The notes under the pieces are model-generated. The model did not search any database, had not been told where the DNA came from, and saw nothing but the letters and a program-made list of their open reading frames with translations. The position numbers were made by a program, and so were the translations under genes. From contig JABZIP010000001.1 of the NCBI GenBank assembly GCA_015258265.1, positions 186,001 to 250,000 on the forward strand: a stretch of 64,000 nucleotides of DNA, read 5' to 3'. Numbering within the stretch: position 1 is the first letter of the stretch; the number at the start of each line of letters is the position of its first letter. Shown piece after piece: positions 40,726-48,963 of this stretch. Source of the DNA: Clostridiales bacterium (lineage in GTDB: Bacteria > Bacillota > Clostridia > Peptostreptococcales > Anaerovoracaceae).

Positions 40726-41396
40726 TTTGAAGCTCCTATCATATATCCTTGCCCGCCCTTGTTTATTATAGGATCATAACCGAGGACATTGCGTAATTTT
40801 TTGCGGATTGCGGATATGTGCACGCGAATCGAGTTGCTGAAACTGTCAACGCTCGCGTCCCAAACATGGGCAATCAGTTCCTCTTGACTTATCGGCGTTC
40901 CCTGATTGAGCATTAGATATTCCAAAAGTCCAAGTTCTTTACGAGTAAAGGAAATTTCTTCACCGCGAGCACTTAGTGTGCGGGCTTTTGTATCGAGTAA
41001 AAGCTCACCGCATTCCAAAATTATATTATTTTGAATGATGCGGCGGCGAGTTAAGCTGCGTACTCTAGCTTCAAGCTCCTCGAAATGGAACGGTTTACAA
41101 AGATAATCGTTCGCACCGGCATCAAGTCCGGATATTTTATCGGAGAGCTGCCCCCGTGCTGAAAGTATTAAAATTGCCGTTTCGGCATCGGTTTTTCTTA
41201 TATGATTAAGAATTTCCATTCCGTCCATAGAAGGAAGGTTCAAATCTAAGATAATCAGATTGTAGCTCTCCGTCGTCGCCATATCCAATGCGCAGTCGCC
41301 GTCGAAGCAGGTATCGACTTCGTAACCGTCAAACCGTAGACCTTTTGCGATATTTTCGCAAAGGCTTTCTTCATCTTCCACAACAAGTATTCTCAT
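40722..41396 (-). CDS. OmpR/PhoB family response regulator
   Basis: A 224-residue regulator that pairs with the kinase downstream. The receiver has the acidic pair VVEDEE, phospho-acceptor Asp51 in LILDLNLPSMDG, and Lys in LCKPFHFEEL. The C-terminal winged helix carries the OmpR pattern FTRKELGLLEYLMLN and VHISAIRKKLR. It has its own promoter at 41439-41467. Targets are unknown; the divergent redox cassette starting at 41579 is a natural candidate. Confidence 0.95.
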   Translation of the reverse strand: MRILVVEDEESLCENIAKGLRFDGYEVDTCFDGDCALDMATTESYNLIILDLNLPSMDGMEILNHIRKTDAETAILILSARGQLSDKISGLDAGANDYLCKPFHFEELEARVRSLTRRRIIQNNIILECGELLLDTKARTLSARGEEISFTRKELGLLEYLMLNQGTPISQEELIAHVWDASVDSFSNSIRVHISAIRKKLRNVLGYDPIINKGGQGYMIGASK

Positions 41397-41438
41397 AGTA
41401 ACTCCTATATCAACATTTATTCTTTAACAGGTTACATT

Positions 41439-41467
41439 ATTATAGCGAAATTGTGCTCAAAATACAA
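41439..41467 (-). promoter_or_regulatory. Promoter of the two-component operon
   Basis: Minus strand TTGTAT (41467-41462), 17 bases, TATAAT (41444-41439), 43 bases before the regulator start. Confidence 0.65.
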
Positions 41468-41526
41468 GTTGGGGCGCTAATGAAAAATTAAAATTATCGT
41501 TCTTAACAAAAAATTTATATCAAGTC

Positions 41527-41535
41527 TGCTATAAT
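41527..41535 (+). promoter_or_regulatory. Extended -10 promoter of the redox cassette
   Basis: TGCTATAAT is an extended -10 element (TATAAT at 41530-41535) 44 bases before the small CxxC protein; a TTAACA lies 21 bases upstream, too far for a normal -35 box. Confidence 0.5.
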
Positions 41536-41578
41536 GTGAATATACTGAATTAAAATTTAAAATGGGAGAAGTAAACGA

Positions 41579-41743
41579 ATGGAGTGGGTGAATAAAAATC
41601 GCTTCAAACTCAAACAAATTATGCGTATGCTGTTTCTGCTAATCGGCGGCACATTTATATGTGTAGGTGCAAGTCGTGGCGAAATTGCTATCGTATTTGA
41701 AAAAGCTGTTAAGCTGTGCTTGGAGTGTGTAGGAATTGGATAA
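41579..41743 (+). CDS. CD1871A-family small CxxC membrane protein
   Basis: A 54-residue protein with one membrane helix ([19 protein letters not shown] region) and the terminal motif CLECVGIG. This ending, size and position next to a 4Fe-4S membrane protein and a TlpA-like lipoprotein match the CD1871A family of Clostridia. GGGAGAAG about eight bases before the ATG supports translation. Its stop overlaps the next start by eight bases. A role in moving electrons or thiols across the membrane is inferred only from its partners. Confidence 0.8.
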   Translation: MEWVNKNRFKLKQIMRMLFLLIGGTFICVGASRGEIAIVFEKAVKLCLECVGIG

Positions 41744-42662
41744 ATCGGGAATAATTGCCAAAGCGGTGTATTTCATTAAGTCCAGAAATACAATACAAAT
41801 GCTCGCGACGCTTGTTACGAATATACACTTGCCGAATTTTGTGAGTGGAAGTTTGTATCAAGGGAAACTTAAGCAATATTGTGTGCCGGGACTCAACTGC
41901 TATTCTTGTCCGGGAGCGACCGGCGCCTGTCCTATCGGGGCATTTCAAGCTGTGGTGGGCTCGTCGAAGTTTAACTTTTCTTATTACATAACGGGTGTAG
42001 CAATCTTATTCGGGGTATTGATGGGACGGTTTATATGCGGATTCCTCTGCCCGTTCGGGTGGTTTCAAGATTTGCTGCATAAAATACCGACGCCGAAATT
42101 CAGTACAAAAAAATTGAAGATTTTGACATATTTGAAGTACGGAATATTGGCAATCACTGTGGTTGCGCTTCCGATATTGCTAACTAATCCGGCGGGAATA
42201 GCATCGCCGTTTTTTTGCAAATACATATGTCCGCAAGGAATTCTGGAAGGTGGGATTCCGCTCTCGCTTGCAAGTCCGAACATTAGGGGAGCACTCGGAA
42301 CGCTTTTCACATTAAAGGCGGCAATTCTTGCAAGTGTGATTGTACTGAGTATGTTGTTTTATAGACCGTTTTGCAAATGGATTTGCCCGCTCGGAGCATT
42401 TTACGCATTATTCAATAAGATTTCGTTTGTAAATTACGATGTAAATATGAATAGGTGTGTTTCGTGCGGTAAGTGTAGTCGCACTTGCAAAATGGATGTT
42501 GATATTACCCAAAATACTGCGCATCCTGAATGTATTAGGTGCGGGGAATGTATAAAAGTATGCCCGACCAAGGCTATCAGTGTTAATATGGGATTGAAAA
42601 ATTCCTTAGAAAATAAAACAAAGAAAACGAGAATGGGAGAATTAGAAAATGAAAACAATTAA
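41736..42662 (+). CDS. Membrane 4Fe-4S ferredoxin-type protein (NapH/CcoG-like)
   Basis: A 308-residue membrane redox protein. It has about five helices, membrane-edge cysteine motifs ([37 protein letters not shown]) and two C-terminal 4Fe-4S ferredoxin clusters ([12 protein letters not shown] and [12 protein letters not shown]). It probably passes electrons from the cytosol to the outer face of the membrane, where the TlpA-like lipoprotein could use them. The TTG start at 41736 overlaps the previous stop; no other start keeps the N-terminus. The end overlaps the next gene by 14 bases, a tight operon. Confidence 0.88.
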   Translation: MDKSGIIAKAVYFIKSRNTIQMLATLVTNIHLPNFVSGSLYQGKLKQYCVPGLNCYSCPGATGACPIGAFQAVVGSSKFNFSYYITGVAILFGVLMGRFICGFLCPFGWFQDLLHKIPTPKFSTKKLKILTYLKYGILAITVVALPILLTNPAGIASPFFCKYICPQGILEGGIPLSLASPNIRGALGTLFTLKAAILASVIVLSMLFYRPFCKWICPLGAFYALFNKISFVNYDVNMNRCVSCGKCSRTCKMDVDITQNTAHPECIRCGECIKVCPTKAISVNMGLKNSLENKTKKTRMGELENENN

Positions 42663-43506
42663 GAGAATTTTACCTTTTGCCATTGTGCTTTTAATGGTGC
42701 TTTCTTTAGTAGGATGCAATCAAACGAATTCGCAAAACGCAGATTCCGCTCAGACGGCGGATATCTTTGAAACATTTCCAGATTTTGAGGGCAAGGATTT
42801 TGATGGCAATGATGTAGATCAAACATTGTTTGCTGAAAATGATGTAACCGTTTTGAATTTTTGGTTTAACGGTTGCTCCGCTTGTGTAAACGAAATGCCG
42901 GGACTTGAAAAGTTTAATGAAAAATTGCGCGAAAAAGGCGCAGAGATTGTCGGCGTAAATGTTCAGATTGCGCAAGACGAGGAAGCACTTGAAGAAGCCA
43001 AAGAAATACTTTCGAAGCAAGGCGTAACATATAAGAATATATATATTACAGGCGGAGACGATGCAGAAAAGTATGTGGGAAACATTTTTAGTTTCCCTAC
43101 GACAATATTAGTCGACAAAAGTGGTAAAATCATTGGAAATCAAATAGTGGGTGCTATTGACGGCGAAAAGAGAATGCAAGCAATTTTGGATGTTATTGAT
43201 GACATCAAAGCAGGTAAAGAAAATGCCAGAACAATAAATACAACAAACTCGTCAGAACAAGAAATAGCGAAACTGATGGAACAGGAAAACGATTTTTTCA
43301 ATAAGCATCCGGATCCTTGGAACAAGGTGTTTGCGCAAGTACAAAAGGACAATGTGCAAGACGGCGCTGCGGATTATGCGACTTTCTTAAGAACGCAAAT
43401 TGAAAATATCAAAGACAGCTTGACTGCAGAAGAGCTTAAGATTTTAAATGATGATGTAAAGCAAATTGAAGAAATAGAGAAAAAAATCGCAGCATTGAAA
43501 AAATAA
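42649..43506 (+). CDS. TlpA-like thioredoxin-fold lipoprotein
   Basis: A 285-residue extracellular lipoprotein. The lipobox SLVGC places the lipidated Cys at 23; the thioredoxin/AhpC-TSA domain spans about 40-190 with the redox pair Cys76-x-x-Cys79 in FNGCSACVNEMP and the cis-Pro in FSFPTTILVD. A helical C-terminal extension of about 90 residues is unusual. The family reduces or exchanges disulfides outside the membrane. Electrons may come from the 4Fe-4S protein encoded just before it. Confidence 0.9.
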   Translation: MKTIKRILPFAIVLLMVLSLVGCNQTNSQNADSAQTADIFETFPDFEGKDFDGNDVDQTLFAENDVTVLNFWFNGCSACVNEMPGLEKFNEKLREKGAEIVGVNVQIAQDEEALEEAKEILSKQGVTYKNIYITGGDDAEKYVGNIFSFPTTILVDKSGKIIGNQIVGAIDGEKRMQAILDVIDDIKAGKENARTINTTNSSEQEIAKLMEQENDFFNKHPDPWNKVFAQVQKDNVQDGAADYATFLRTQIENIKDSLTAEELKILNDDVKQIEEIEKKIAALKK

Positions 43507-43507
43507 T

Positions 43508-43537
43508 AAAAAGGACCGAGCTTGCTCGGTCCTTTTA
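43508..43537 (+). terminator. Bidirectional terminator between convergent genes
   Basis: A 13-bp perfect stem (43509-43521 with 43524-43536) with A-run before and T-run after; it serves the redox cassette and the opposing gene ending at 43538. Confidence 0.9.
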
Positions 43538-44356
43538 TTATTTTCTAAAGCGAACAAAATCCTTGTCCATTTCGTTTATCGATGGTGAAAAATTGATTGT
43601 TATTCCGCGCCAAGATATGCTGATAGATCCAAGAAAAGTTTGATGCCCGTAGCTGGCTCTCGCTTCAAAATCGTAGATTTTTGCACGAGATTCACTGATG
43701 TGAACATAAGCCTCTCCACGCGAAATCCCTAGATGCGAACCGATTTTATATCTAAAACTGCAACCGTGGTTAGGATCTAAATCATAAATCGATAAGGTTT
43801 TGGAACTTAGAACTATGCCGTTTTCGTTTAAAAATTCAACTTCGGCGTATGAATCATTCACATCAACTGAAAAGGGTTCACCCCAACTAAAAGCTATTAT
43901 GTCTGTACCCAAAAATAGAGGGGCTTTATTCCAGCGCCATACAGCTTTCATACCGGCAGATGTTTCATAATCTGAAATATTGTGTGATAATTTGCGTAAT
44001 GAAATATTGCAGTTGGCACCAACGCGAGATAATATAGATGATGGAATGTTAGAAATCGGATAATCTCTGTACTCTTCCATAGCGGCAATATCTGATTTTG
44101 AATATCCCATTTTGTGTAATTCGTCATATGTAAATTTGTTGAGCGCAGTATTAAAAATAAATTGATTGCTATTACGATTTTGCTTTGAATACTGCGAAAG
44201 AGCAGCGGTTGTTTTCATCGTAAGTAATTCGTTTTTTTGGTAAAACTGGTCAGTCGGTAAACCTGATTTGAGATTTGTTGTGTTTGCGTATGAAAGGGAA
44301 AACGACAGTAGTATAACTAATGTAATTATAAGTGATAAAAATTTTAATTTTCTCAT
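43538..44356 (-). CDS. Secreted protein of unknown function
   Basis: A 272-residue exported protein not recognised. Signal peptide at residues 1-24 (ending LSYA); the mature part has no anchor. A helical segment with YTYDELHKMGYSKSD-like sequence (here FTYDELHKMGYSKSDI) is followed by a beta-rich half with aromatic residues (FSWGEPFSV, SISISWRGITINF). AAGGACG lies eight bases before the ATG. It stands alone, with its own promoter and a shared terminator. Confidence 0.7.
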   Translation of the reverse strand: MRKLKFLSLIITLVILLSFSLSYANTTNLKSGLPTDQFYQKNELLTMKTTAALSQYSKQNRNSNQFIFNTALNKFTYDELHKMGYSKSDIAAMEEYRDYPISNIPSSILSRVGANCNISLRKLSHNISDYETSAGMKAVWRWNKAPLFLGTDIIAFSWGEPFSVDVNDSYAEVEFLNENGIVLSSKTLSIYDLDPNHGCSFRYKIGSHLGISRGEAYVHISESRAKIYDFEARASYGHQTFLGSISISWRGITINFSPSINEMDKDFVRFRK

Positions 44357-44399
44357 GTCAATCGTCCTTTACATAACACTAGGATAGGTTTACAATAAA

Positions 44400-44428
44400 A
44401 GTATAACAAAAAAACTACATTAAATCAA
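44400..44428 (-). promoter_or_regulatory. Promoter of the secreted-protein gene
   Basis: Minus strand TTGATT (44428-44423), 17 bases, TATACT (44405-44400). An AAACTAC/GTAGTTT inverted repeat (about 44412-44436) overlaps the -35 box and could be an operator. Confidence 0.6.
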
Positions 44429-44536
44429 GAGTAGTTTAAGAAACAGGAAGCAATTCGCGAGTACAGTATTTATAATATACTCAGAATCGGCAAAATACCG
44501 TGATTGATACAACTATGACATATAAGGAGGTAGATG

Positions 44537-44803
44537 ATGAACATTTTGGAAGTGTTAGTTGTTGCAGTAGTTTTGACCTTATTTAATTTTTTGGTTTTCG
44601 GTCTTAATTCACAAACTTCGGCAATTATGGGAATTTTATCCGGCTCGTTTTTACTATTTAGTATATACATAATGGCGAAAATGGCGCTAAGAGATTTTAT
44701 GGAAGACAGGGATAAACAGCAGGAATCACAATTAAAGGATGAGGTAGAAAGTTTAAAAATTGAAGTAGAGAAGCTGGTAAAAATAATATCGGAAAAAGAA
44801 TAA
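44537..44803 (+). CDS. Small membrane protein with coiled-coil tail
   Basis: An 88-residue protein with two hydrophobic helices in the first 50 residues and a charged helical tail (LKDEVESLKIEVEKLVKII) likely to form a coiled coil. AAGGAGG ends six bases before the ATG at 44537; the ATG three bases earlier is too close. The family is not recognised; the shape resembles small phage or envelope accessory proteins, without further support. Confidence 0.55.
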   Translation: MNILEVLVVAVVLTLFNFLVFGLNSQTSAIMGILSGSFLLFSIYIMAKMALRDFMEDRDKQQESQLKDEVESLKIEVEKLVKIISEKE

Positions 44804-44823
44804 TTGTTTTCAGAAAAGGGTAG

Positions 44824-44852
44824 TTGACAACTTATGTTGCTAAGAGTATAAT
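44824..44852 (+). promoter_or_regulatory. Perfect-consensus promoter of the LRR/SLH surface protein
   Basis: TTGACA (44824-44829), 17 bases, TATAAT (44847-44852). Such a strong promoter fits an abundant surface protein. Confidence 0.88.
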
Positions 44853-44867
44853 AATTTTCGTCTTGAG

Positions 44868-44881
44868 TTAGCATATGCTAA
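44868..44881. promoter_or_regulatory. 14-bp perfect palindrome at the transcription start
   Basis: TTAGCATATGCTAA begins 15 bases after the -10 box, where a bound repressor would block initiation or early elongation. No cognate regulator is identified. Confidence 0.45.
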
Positions 44882-44922
44882 TCTAAAAAATTATTACTGA
44901 AACAAGGAGGAAACGAAAAAGA

Positions 44923-47900
44923 ATGGCAATTATTCAAAAAAAGAAAGTTATAGCAATTGTAACGGCATTGGTAGTTGCGATTATGCAAATGCTGCCTGTG
45001 ATTTCAAATGCAGACACCGCTGAATTTGAAATAAATGACGGCGTGCTGGTAAGGTACAACGGCGAAGATGCAGAAGTTCGTGTACCGGCAGGTGTAACGC
45101 AGATAGGGGAAGGAGCGTTTTTAAATAAGAGTAAGATAGCGGAGGTTTATATTCCGCAAGGAGTTACAAATATAGGGAAAAGAGCATTTGAAGGCTGCAA
45201 AAATCTTAAGTATGTGCAGCTTCCGCAAGACCTCGAATACATAGGCGAAAAGGCATTTTATTCAAGCGGGATTCAATTTGCGAAAATGCCTGAAGGACTT
45301 AAGAGTATCGGAGCGAGGGCTTATTACAATTCAAAAATAAGCGCAGTTTCTCTAAATGAAGGACTTGAGAACATAGGAGCAAGTGCTTTTGAGACCTGCT
45401 ATCGTCTTGAGGGTTTGTTGATTCCCGAAAGTGTAACGGCGGTAGGAAAATCGGTTGCTGGTGATAACGGCTCGGCGTTTAAGTGGTTGCTTTTCAAAAA
45501 TGATCAAACAGCTATCGAGGGAATGCCAACGGATGTGATGTCCATAACTTATTATGGAGGAGAACCGTCCACGATTAAAACGCTGTATCAAGCGGAATTT
45601 GACAAAAAACAGGCAAAAGGAAAAGTAACAAGTTTAAAATTCGGTGAAAAGAGTACATTTAAGCCTGTAACAAATATATCAATTACAAACCGAAATATAA
45701 ATTTAACGGCAGGTCAGATTGCGAATATTGAGGCGCAAGTTGAACCAAGTGATGCGACGGATCAGAGATTAACGTATTTATCGGAAAAAGATAATATAGC
45801 AAGCGTTGATAAAAACGGATTGATAACAGGCGTAAAACTCGGAACAACTAATGTTTGGGTATTTTCAGCAGACGGAACTGCTGCGCAGATTACCGTAAAT
45901 GTGGAGGCTCCTGTTGGAAGGGAATTTGAAATTTCGGCAACAGGTGTGTTGTCCGCATATTATGGACATGATACGGTCATAACTATTCCGACCGAGGTAA
46001 CTACAATAGCGGAAAATGCGTTTTCCGGAGAGAAAAACATTAAAAAAGTAGTGTTTGGAGATAATGTAAATACAATAGAAAAGTCTGCGTTTGCAAATTG
46101 TAGCGCTTTGGAAGAAATTGATTTGAGCGGAGCGGCTGCACTAAATTCGATAGGAAAAGAAGCCTTTTTCAAGTGTACGAATTTAAGAGAAATTAGAATA
46201 CCTTTGAATGTTGCAAGTATAGCCGAGAGCGCATTTGCGGGTTGCATAGGACTGAAAAATGTTCGTTTTGAAGCAGGAAGCAAGGTCAATGTGCTGTCGG
46301 AGGGTGTTTTTTCCGGTTGTACAAACTTGGAGAGTGTTAATATACCTACCGAGTGTGTGGAAATCGGTAAAGGAGCGTTCTCGGGAGATTCCAAACTGGT
46401 ATCTATAGAGTTTAACGAGAAGTTGAAAACTATAGGCAAGTCTGCTTTTTATGCGGCAAGGTCGCTTGTGGAAGTAAAAGTGCCGGAAGGTGTAACTACC
46501 ATAGGCGAGGAGGCGTTTTACGGTAACAGCAATTTAGAAAAAATAACACTCCCATCGACATTTACGCAGCTACAGGGAAAGAAAGTTTTTGCATTTATCT
46601 TCGACAACAAAGAAGCGCAAAATATCGGCAAATTGACAAATGTAGTAATTGCTGAAGGCAACCCGAAATACAGATCGGAAAAAGGATTAGTTTATGAGGG
46701 AAGTACATTGGTATACATTCCTCAGGGAATAGAACATGCCGCGGTAGCAGACGGGACAACGATAATAGGCAAATTCGCCGCAGTTGTGCATCAAAATTTA
46801 AAAACGGTAGTGATACCGAAAGGAGTTACCAAGATAGAAGAAAGCGCGTTTGTGAATTGCGACGGTATAGAAAGCGTAAAGCTGCCTGATACATTGGAGG
46901 AAGTAGGAGTAGGCGTTTTCCTAGGCTGTGAAGAATGCACGGATTTAGTAATACCGAAGAGTGTTAAGAAAATAGGGGGACTCGCATTTTATGAGCTTGA
47001 GAATTTGAGAGAGCTTGTAATTCCTGACGGCGTAACCAAAATTGAAAAGCATGCAGTTGCCGGAAATGATGAGATGCAGCATTTGATATTATCGAGAAAT
47101 TTGGTTGAAGTCGCTGAAAATGGCTGCTCGTTTTATCCTAATGCTGAGGAACTTTATTTACCGGAGAAATTGGAAAAGATTGGACCTCAAGGATTTGGAG
47201 CATTTCAAAAAGTGCAGTATTTAGAACTGCCAAAGTCGCTAAAACAAGTGGGTTCAGAAGCGTTTTCACTTATGAACTCTTTGAAATCGGTTTATATCCC
47301 GGGAGAATTACAGGTACCCGTAGATATTTTCAATAAAACCACGAGTCCTAAGATATACATATTTTCACATAATGCGAATGACACGGTGAAAAACTTAGCT
47401 AAAACGCCTCAGTATGAACTTATAGATCTTTCTTACGAAAAAGCTGCGAACAGAAAAGTTGAGCTTCAAGGATTCGAAAAGTTGCTGAACGACACAAACC
47501 ATGAAAGCGTGTTTGCGGTGAAGATTAACGAAGAGGAAGCTAAAAATAAAGAAATCGTTAGGCTTAATATTACAGTAAAGGAAGGGGAAAAAGAACTGAA
47601 AGCGCCTCTCGGTACAATGAAGTTGGTAATAGAGCTTACCCCTGAACAGGAGAACGGCAATTACAAAATATACAAGGAAAATAACGGAGCATACGCGGAA
47701 CTCGAAACCAAAAGGGTTGACAGATTTTTAGTTGGAGATATAAACGAGTTCGGTAGTGTAGTTGTTTTGGAGAAACAAGCGGCGCAAACATCGGGAAGAT
47801 CTAGAAGCGGCGCAAGTGCGGTATCAACACAAAATACGGAGAATAAATCTGCCGTAACTGTTAAAAACGAAGCTGCAAAAGAGCTTGTAAAAGACATAAA

Positions 47901-48540
47901 CGACCAATCGCAAGCAAACCAAATTGACAAACTGGTAGAGGACAAACCTGTAACTGAAAAGAAAGAAGCTCTCAAGGCATTGACAGATGATACGAAAACA
48001 AAGTTGTCAAAAACCGTACTTGCCAAGTATACGGATGTTAAAACGGGCGAGTGGTATTCGAAAGACCTTGCAGTTGTAATAAGCATGGGACTTGTAAAGG
48101 GGACGGGTAAAGCTACGGTATCTCCGTTGAAAGATGTTACAGGAAAAGAACTTATGTCTATGCTTGTAAGATGCGCGGGCAAGCAAGTAAAGCCGGTAGT
48201 AGGAGATAAGTGGTATGAACCGTACGAAAAGGAAGCGGCAATTCTTGGACTTAGCAGCGGTCTGACCTTTGATGTGTCTAAGGATTTGACGCGAGCAGAA
48301 GTTGCGCAGATGCTTTACAAGTATGTAAGGCTCACAAGCAAAGACACATATAGCTTGAATCTAAAGGCGCTTGACGGCGTAAAGGATGCAAAAGATATAC
48401 CTGCTGAATACAAAGAAGCTGTGGCATATATGTACCAGCTGGGAATAATCAAGGGCTATGAAGACGGTTCGTTTTTGGCGGATAAAGAGGTATCCAGAAT
48501 AGAGGTGATATCGCTACTTGCGAGGTTACTTGCGATGTAG
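44923..48540 (+). CDS. BspA-type leucine-rich-repeat surface protein with Big_2 and SLH domains
   Basis: A 1205-residue surface protein. Signal peptide at residues 1-31 (ending VISNA). Two blocks of BspA-like LRR_5 repeats, with patterns such as VTNIGKRAFEGCKNLKYV, span about 35-195 and 335-820. They are split by a bacterial Ig-like Big_2 domain (about 248-330; INLTAGQIANIEAQV). After a linker, three SLH repeats (about 1035-1205) bind secondary wall polymer; the last reads GIIKGYEDGSF. BspA-type repeats often bind host proteins. AAGGAGG lies 12 bases before the ATG, a long spacing, but no other start is available. Strong promoter and palindrome upstream. Confidence 0.93.
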   Translation: MAIIQKKKVIAIVTALVVAIMQMLPVISNADTAEFEINDGVLVRYNGEDAEVRVPAGVTQIGEGAFLNKSKIAEVYIPQGVTNIGKRAFEGCKNLKYVQLPQDLEYIGEKAFYSSGIQFAKMPEGLKSIGARAYYNSKISAVSLNEGLENIGASAFETCYRLEGLLIPESVTAVGKSVAGDNGSAFKWLLFKNDQTAIEGMPTDVMSITYYGGEPSTIKTLYQAEFDKKQAKGKVTSLKFGEKSTFKPVTNISITNRNINLTAGQIANIEAQVEPSDATDQRLTYLSEKDNIASVDKNGLITGVKLGTTNVWVFSADGTAAQITVNVEAPVGREFEISATGVLSAYYGHDTVITIPTEVTTIAENAFSGEKNIKKVVFGDNVNTIEKSAFANCSALEEIDLSGAAALNSIGKEAFFKCTNLREIRIPLNVASIAESAFAGCIGLKNVRFEAGSKVNVLSEGVFSGCTNLESVNIPTECVEIGKGAFSGDSKLVSIEFNEKLKTIGKSAFYAARSLVEVKVPEGVTTIGEEAFYGNSNLEKITLPSTFTQLQGKKVFAFIFDNKEAQNIGKLTNVVIAEGNPKYRSEKGLVYEGSTLVYIPQGIEHAAVADGTTIIGKFAAVVHQNLKTVVIPKGVTKIEESAFVNCDGIESVKLPDTLEEVGVGVFLGCEECTDLVIPKSVKKIGGLAFYELENLRELVIPDGVTKIEKHAVAGNDEMQHLILSRNLVEVAENGCSFYPNAEELYLPEKLEKIGPQGFGAFQKVQYLELPKSLKQVGSEAFSLMNSLKSVYIPGELQVPVDIFNKTTSPKIYIFSHNANDTVKNLAKTPQYELIDLSYEKAANRKVELQGFEKLLNDTNHESVFAVKINEEEAKNKEIVRLNITVKEGEKELKAPLGTMKLVIELTPEQENGNYKIYKENNGAYAELETKRVDRFLVGDINEFGSVVVLEKQAAQTSGRSRSGASAVSTQNTENKSAVTVKNEAAKELVKDINDQSQANQIDKLVEDKPVTEKKEALKALTDDTKTKLSKTVLAKYTDVKTGEWYSKDLAVVISMGLVKGTGKATVSPLKDVTGKELMSMLVRCAGKQVKPVVGDKWYEPYEKEAAILGLSSGLTFDVSKDLTRAEVAQMLYKYVRLTSKDTYSLNLKALDGVKDAKDIPAEYKEAVAYMYQLGIIKGYEDGSFLADKEVSRIEVISLLARLLAM

Positions 48541-48644
48541 ATATAATAGCAAGTTGAAAAATTAGATTGTCAGCTTGAATTTTAAGAAACAGCCGCAAGA
48601 AACCAAAAACTTTGTATAAAATAACAAAAAAAATAAAAAAACTG

Positions 48645-48673
48645 TTGACAAACAACAAAAAATGATATATTCT
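48645..48673 (+). promoter_or_regulatory. Promoter of the arginine leader and argGH
   Basis: TTGACA at 48645-48650 is exact; the -10 is either TATTCT (48668-48673, 17-base spacing) or TATATT (48666-48671, 15 bases). It precedes the leader peptide by about 45 bases. Confidence 0.65.
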
Positions 48674-48719
48674 ATTGCAAATAGGAGGAAAGCATAGCTA
48701 TTAGCGTGCATTTGCGAAG

Positions 48720-48878
48720 ATGAATTTTAACAATGAACTTAGATTAAGACGAAGAAACAGATACGCGAACCGTCAGTGGAGATGGAGCGCTTTTTGTGGT
48801 TACCTCAACTTAATCTCGGTGTCAAAGTTAAAGTTTGTGAAAATGGAGTCTAGCGGATATTATTCAATTTCGGGATAA
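48720..48878 (+). CDS. Arginine-rich leader peptide of argGH
   Basis: A 52-codon ORF (MNFNNELRLRRRNRYANRQW at the start) in the argG leader. Arg stands at codons 8, 10, 11, 12, 14, 18 and 21, an enrichment that fits sensing of charged tRNA-Arg. The rest (WRWSAFCGYLNLISV and on) ends with TAA 31 bases before the terminator stem. AGGAGG at 48683-48688 is far from the ATG, but a small hairpin (48692-48709) could shorten the distance. The start overlaps the TGA of a 9-codon frame that follows the AGGAGG. See the attenuator entry for the pairings. Confidence 0.7.
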   Translation: MNFNNELRLRRRNRYANRQWRWSAFCGYLNLISVSKLKFVKMESSGYYSISG

Positions 48879-48942
48879 TTGTACAGGCAAAATTTATCAT
48901 AGTTTATTGACGACAGAGGGATTAAGTCCTCTGTCGTTTTTT
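48741..48942 (+). promoter_or_regulatory. Predicted arginine attenuator (three exclusive pairings)
   Basis: Segment 1 (48741-48748, AGATTAAG) contains Arg codons 8 and most of 10. Segment 2 (48808-48823, ACTTAATCTCGGTGTC) pairs either with segment 1 (8 bp) or with segment 3 (48912-48927). The 2:3 duplex has 14 of 16 positions paired including one G-U. Segment 3 is the 5' arm and loop of the terminator. A ribosome stalled at Arg codons would cover segment 1, free segment 2 and prevent termination; with ample arginine 1:2 forms and the terminator follows. Confidence 0.65.
48910..48942 (+). terminator. Leader terminator before argG
   Basis: A 10-bp perfect stem (48910-48919 with 48928-48937), 8-base loop and six T. 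It lies 22 bases before the argG start, so it must be bypassed for argGH expression. Confidence 0.88.
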
Positions 48943-48963
48943 ATTGTAACAAGGAGGGAAAAA

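Noticed and set aside
48680..48910. T-box riboswitch before argG
   Set aside because: A terminator is present, but the T-box sequence AGGGTGGNACCGCG and a stem I pattern are missing.
48907..48963. Earlier in-frame start for argG
   Set aside because: It would encode 19 residues through the leader terminator; the ATG at 48964 has the ribosome site and gives the normal N-terminus.
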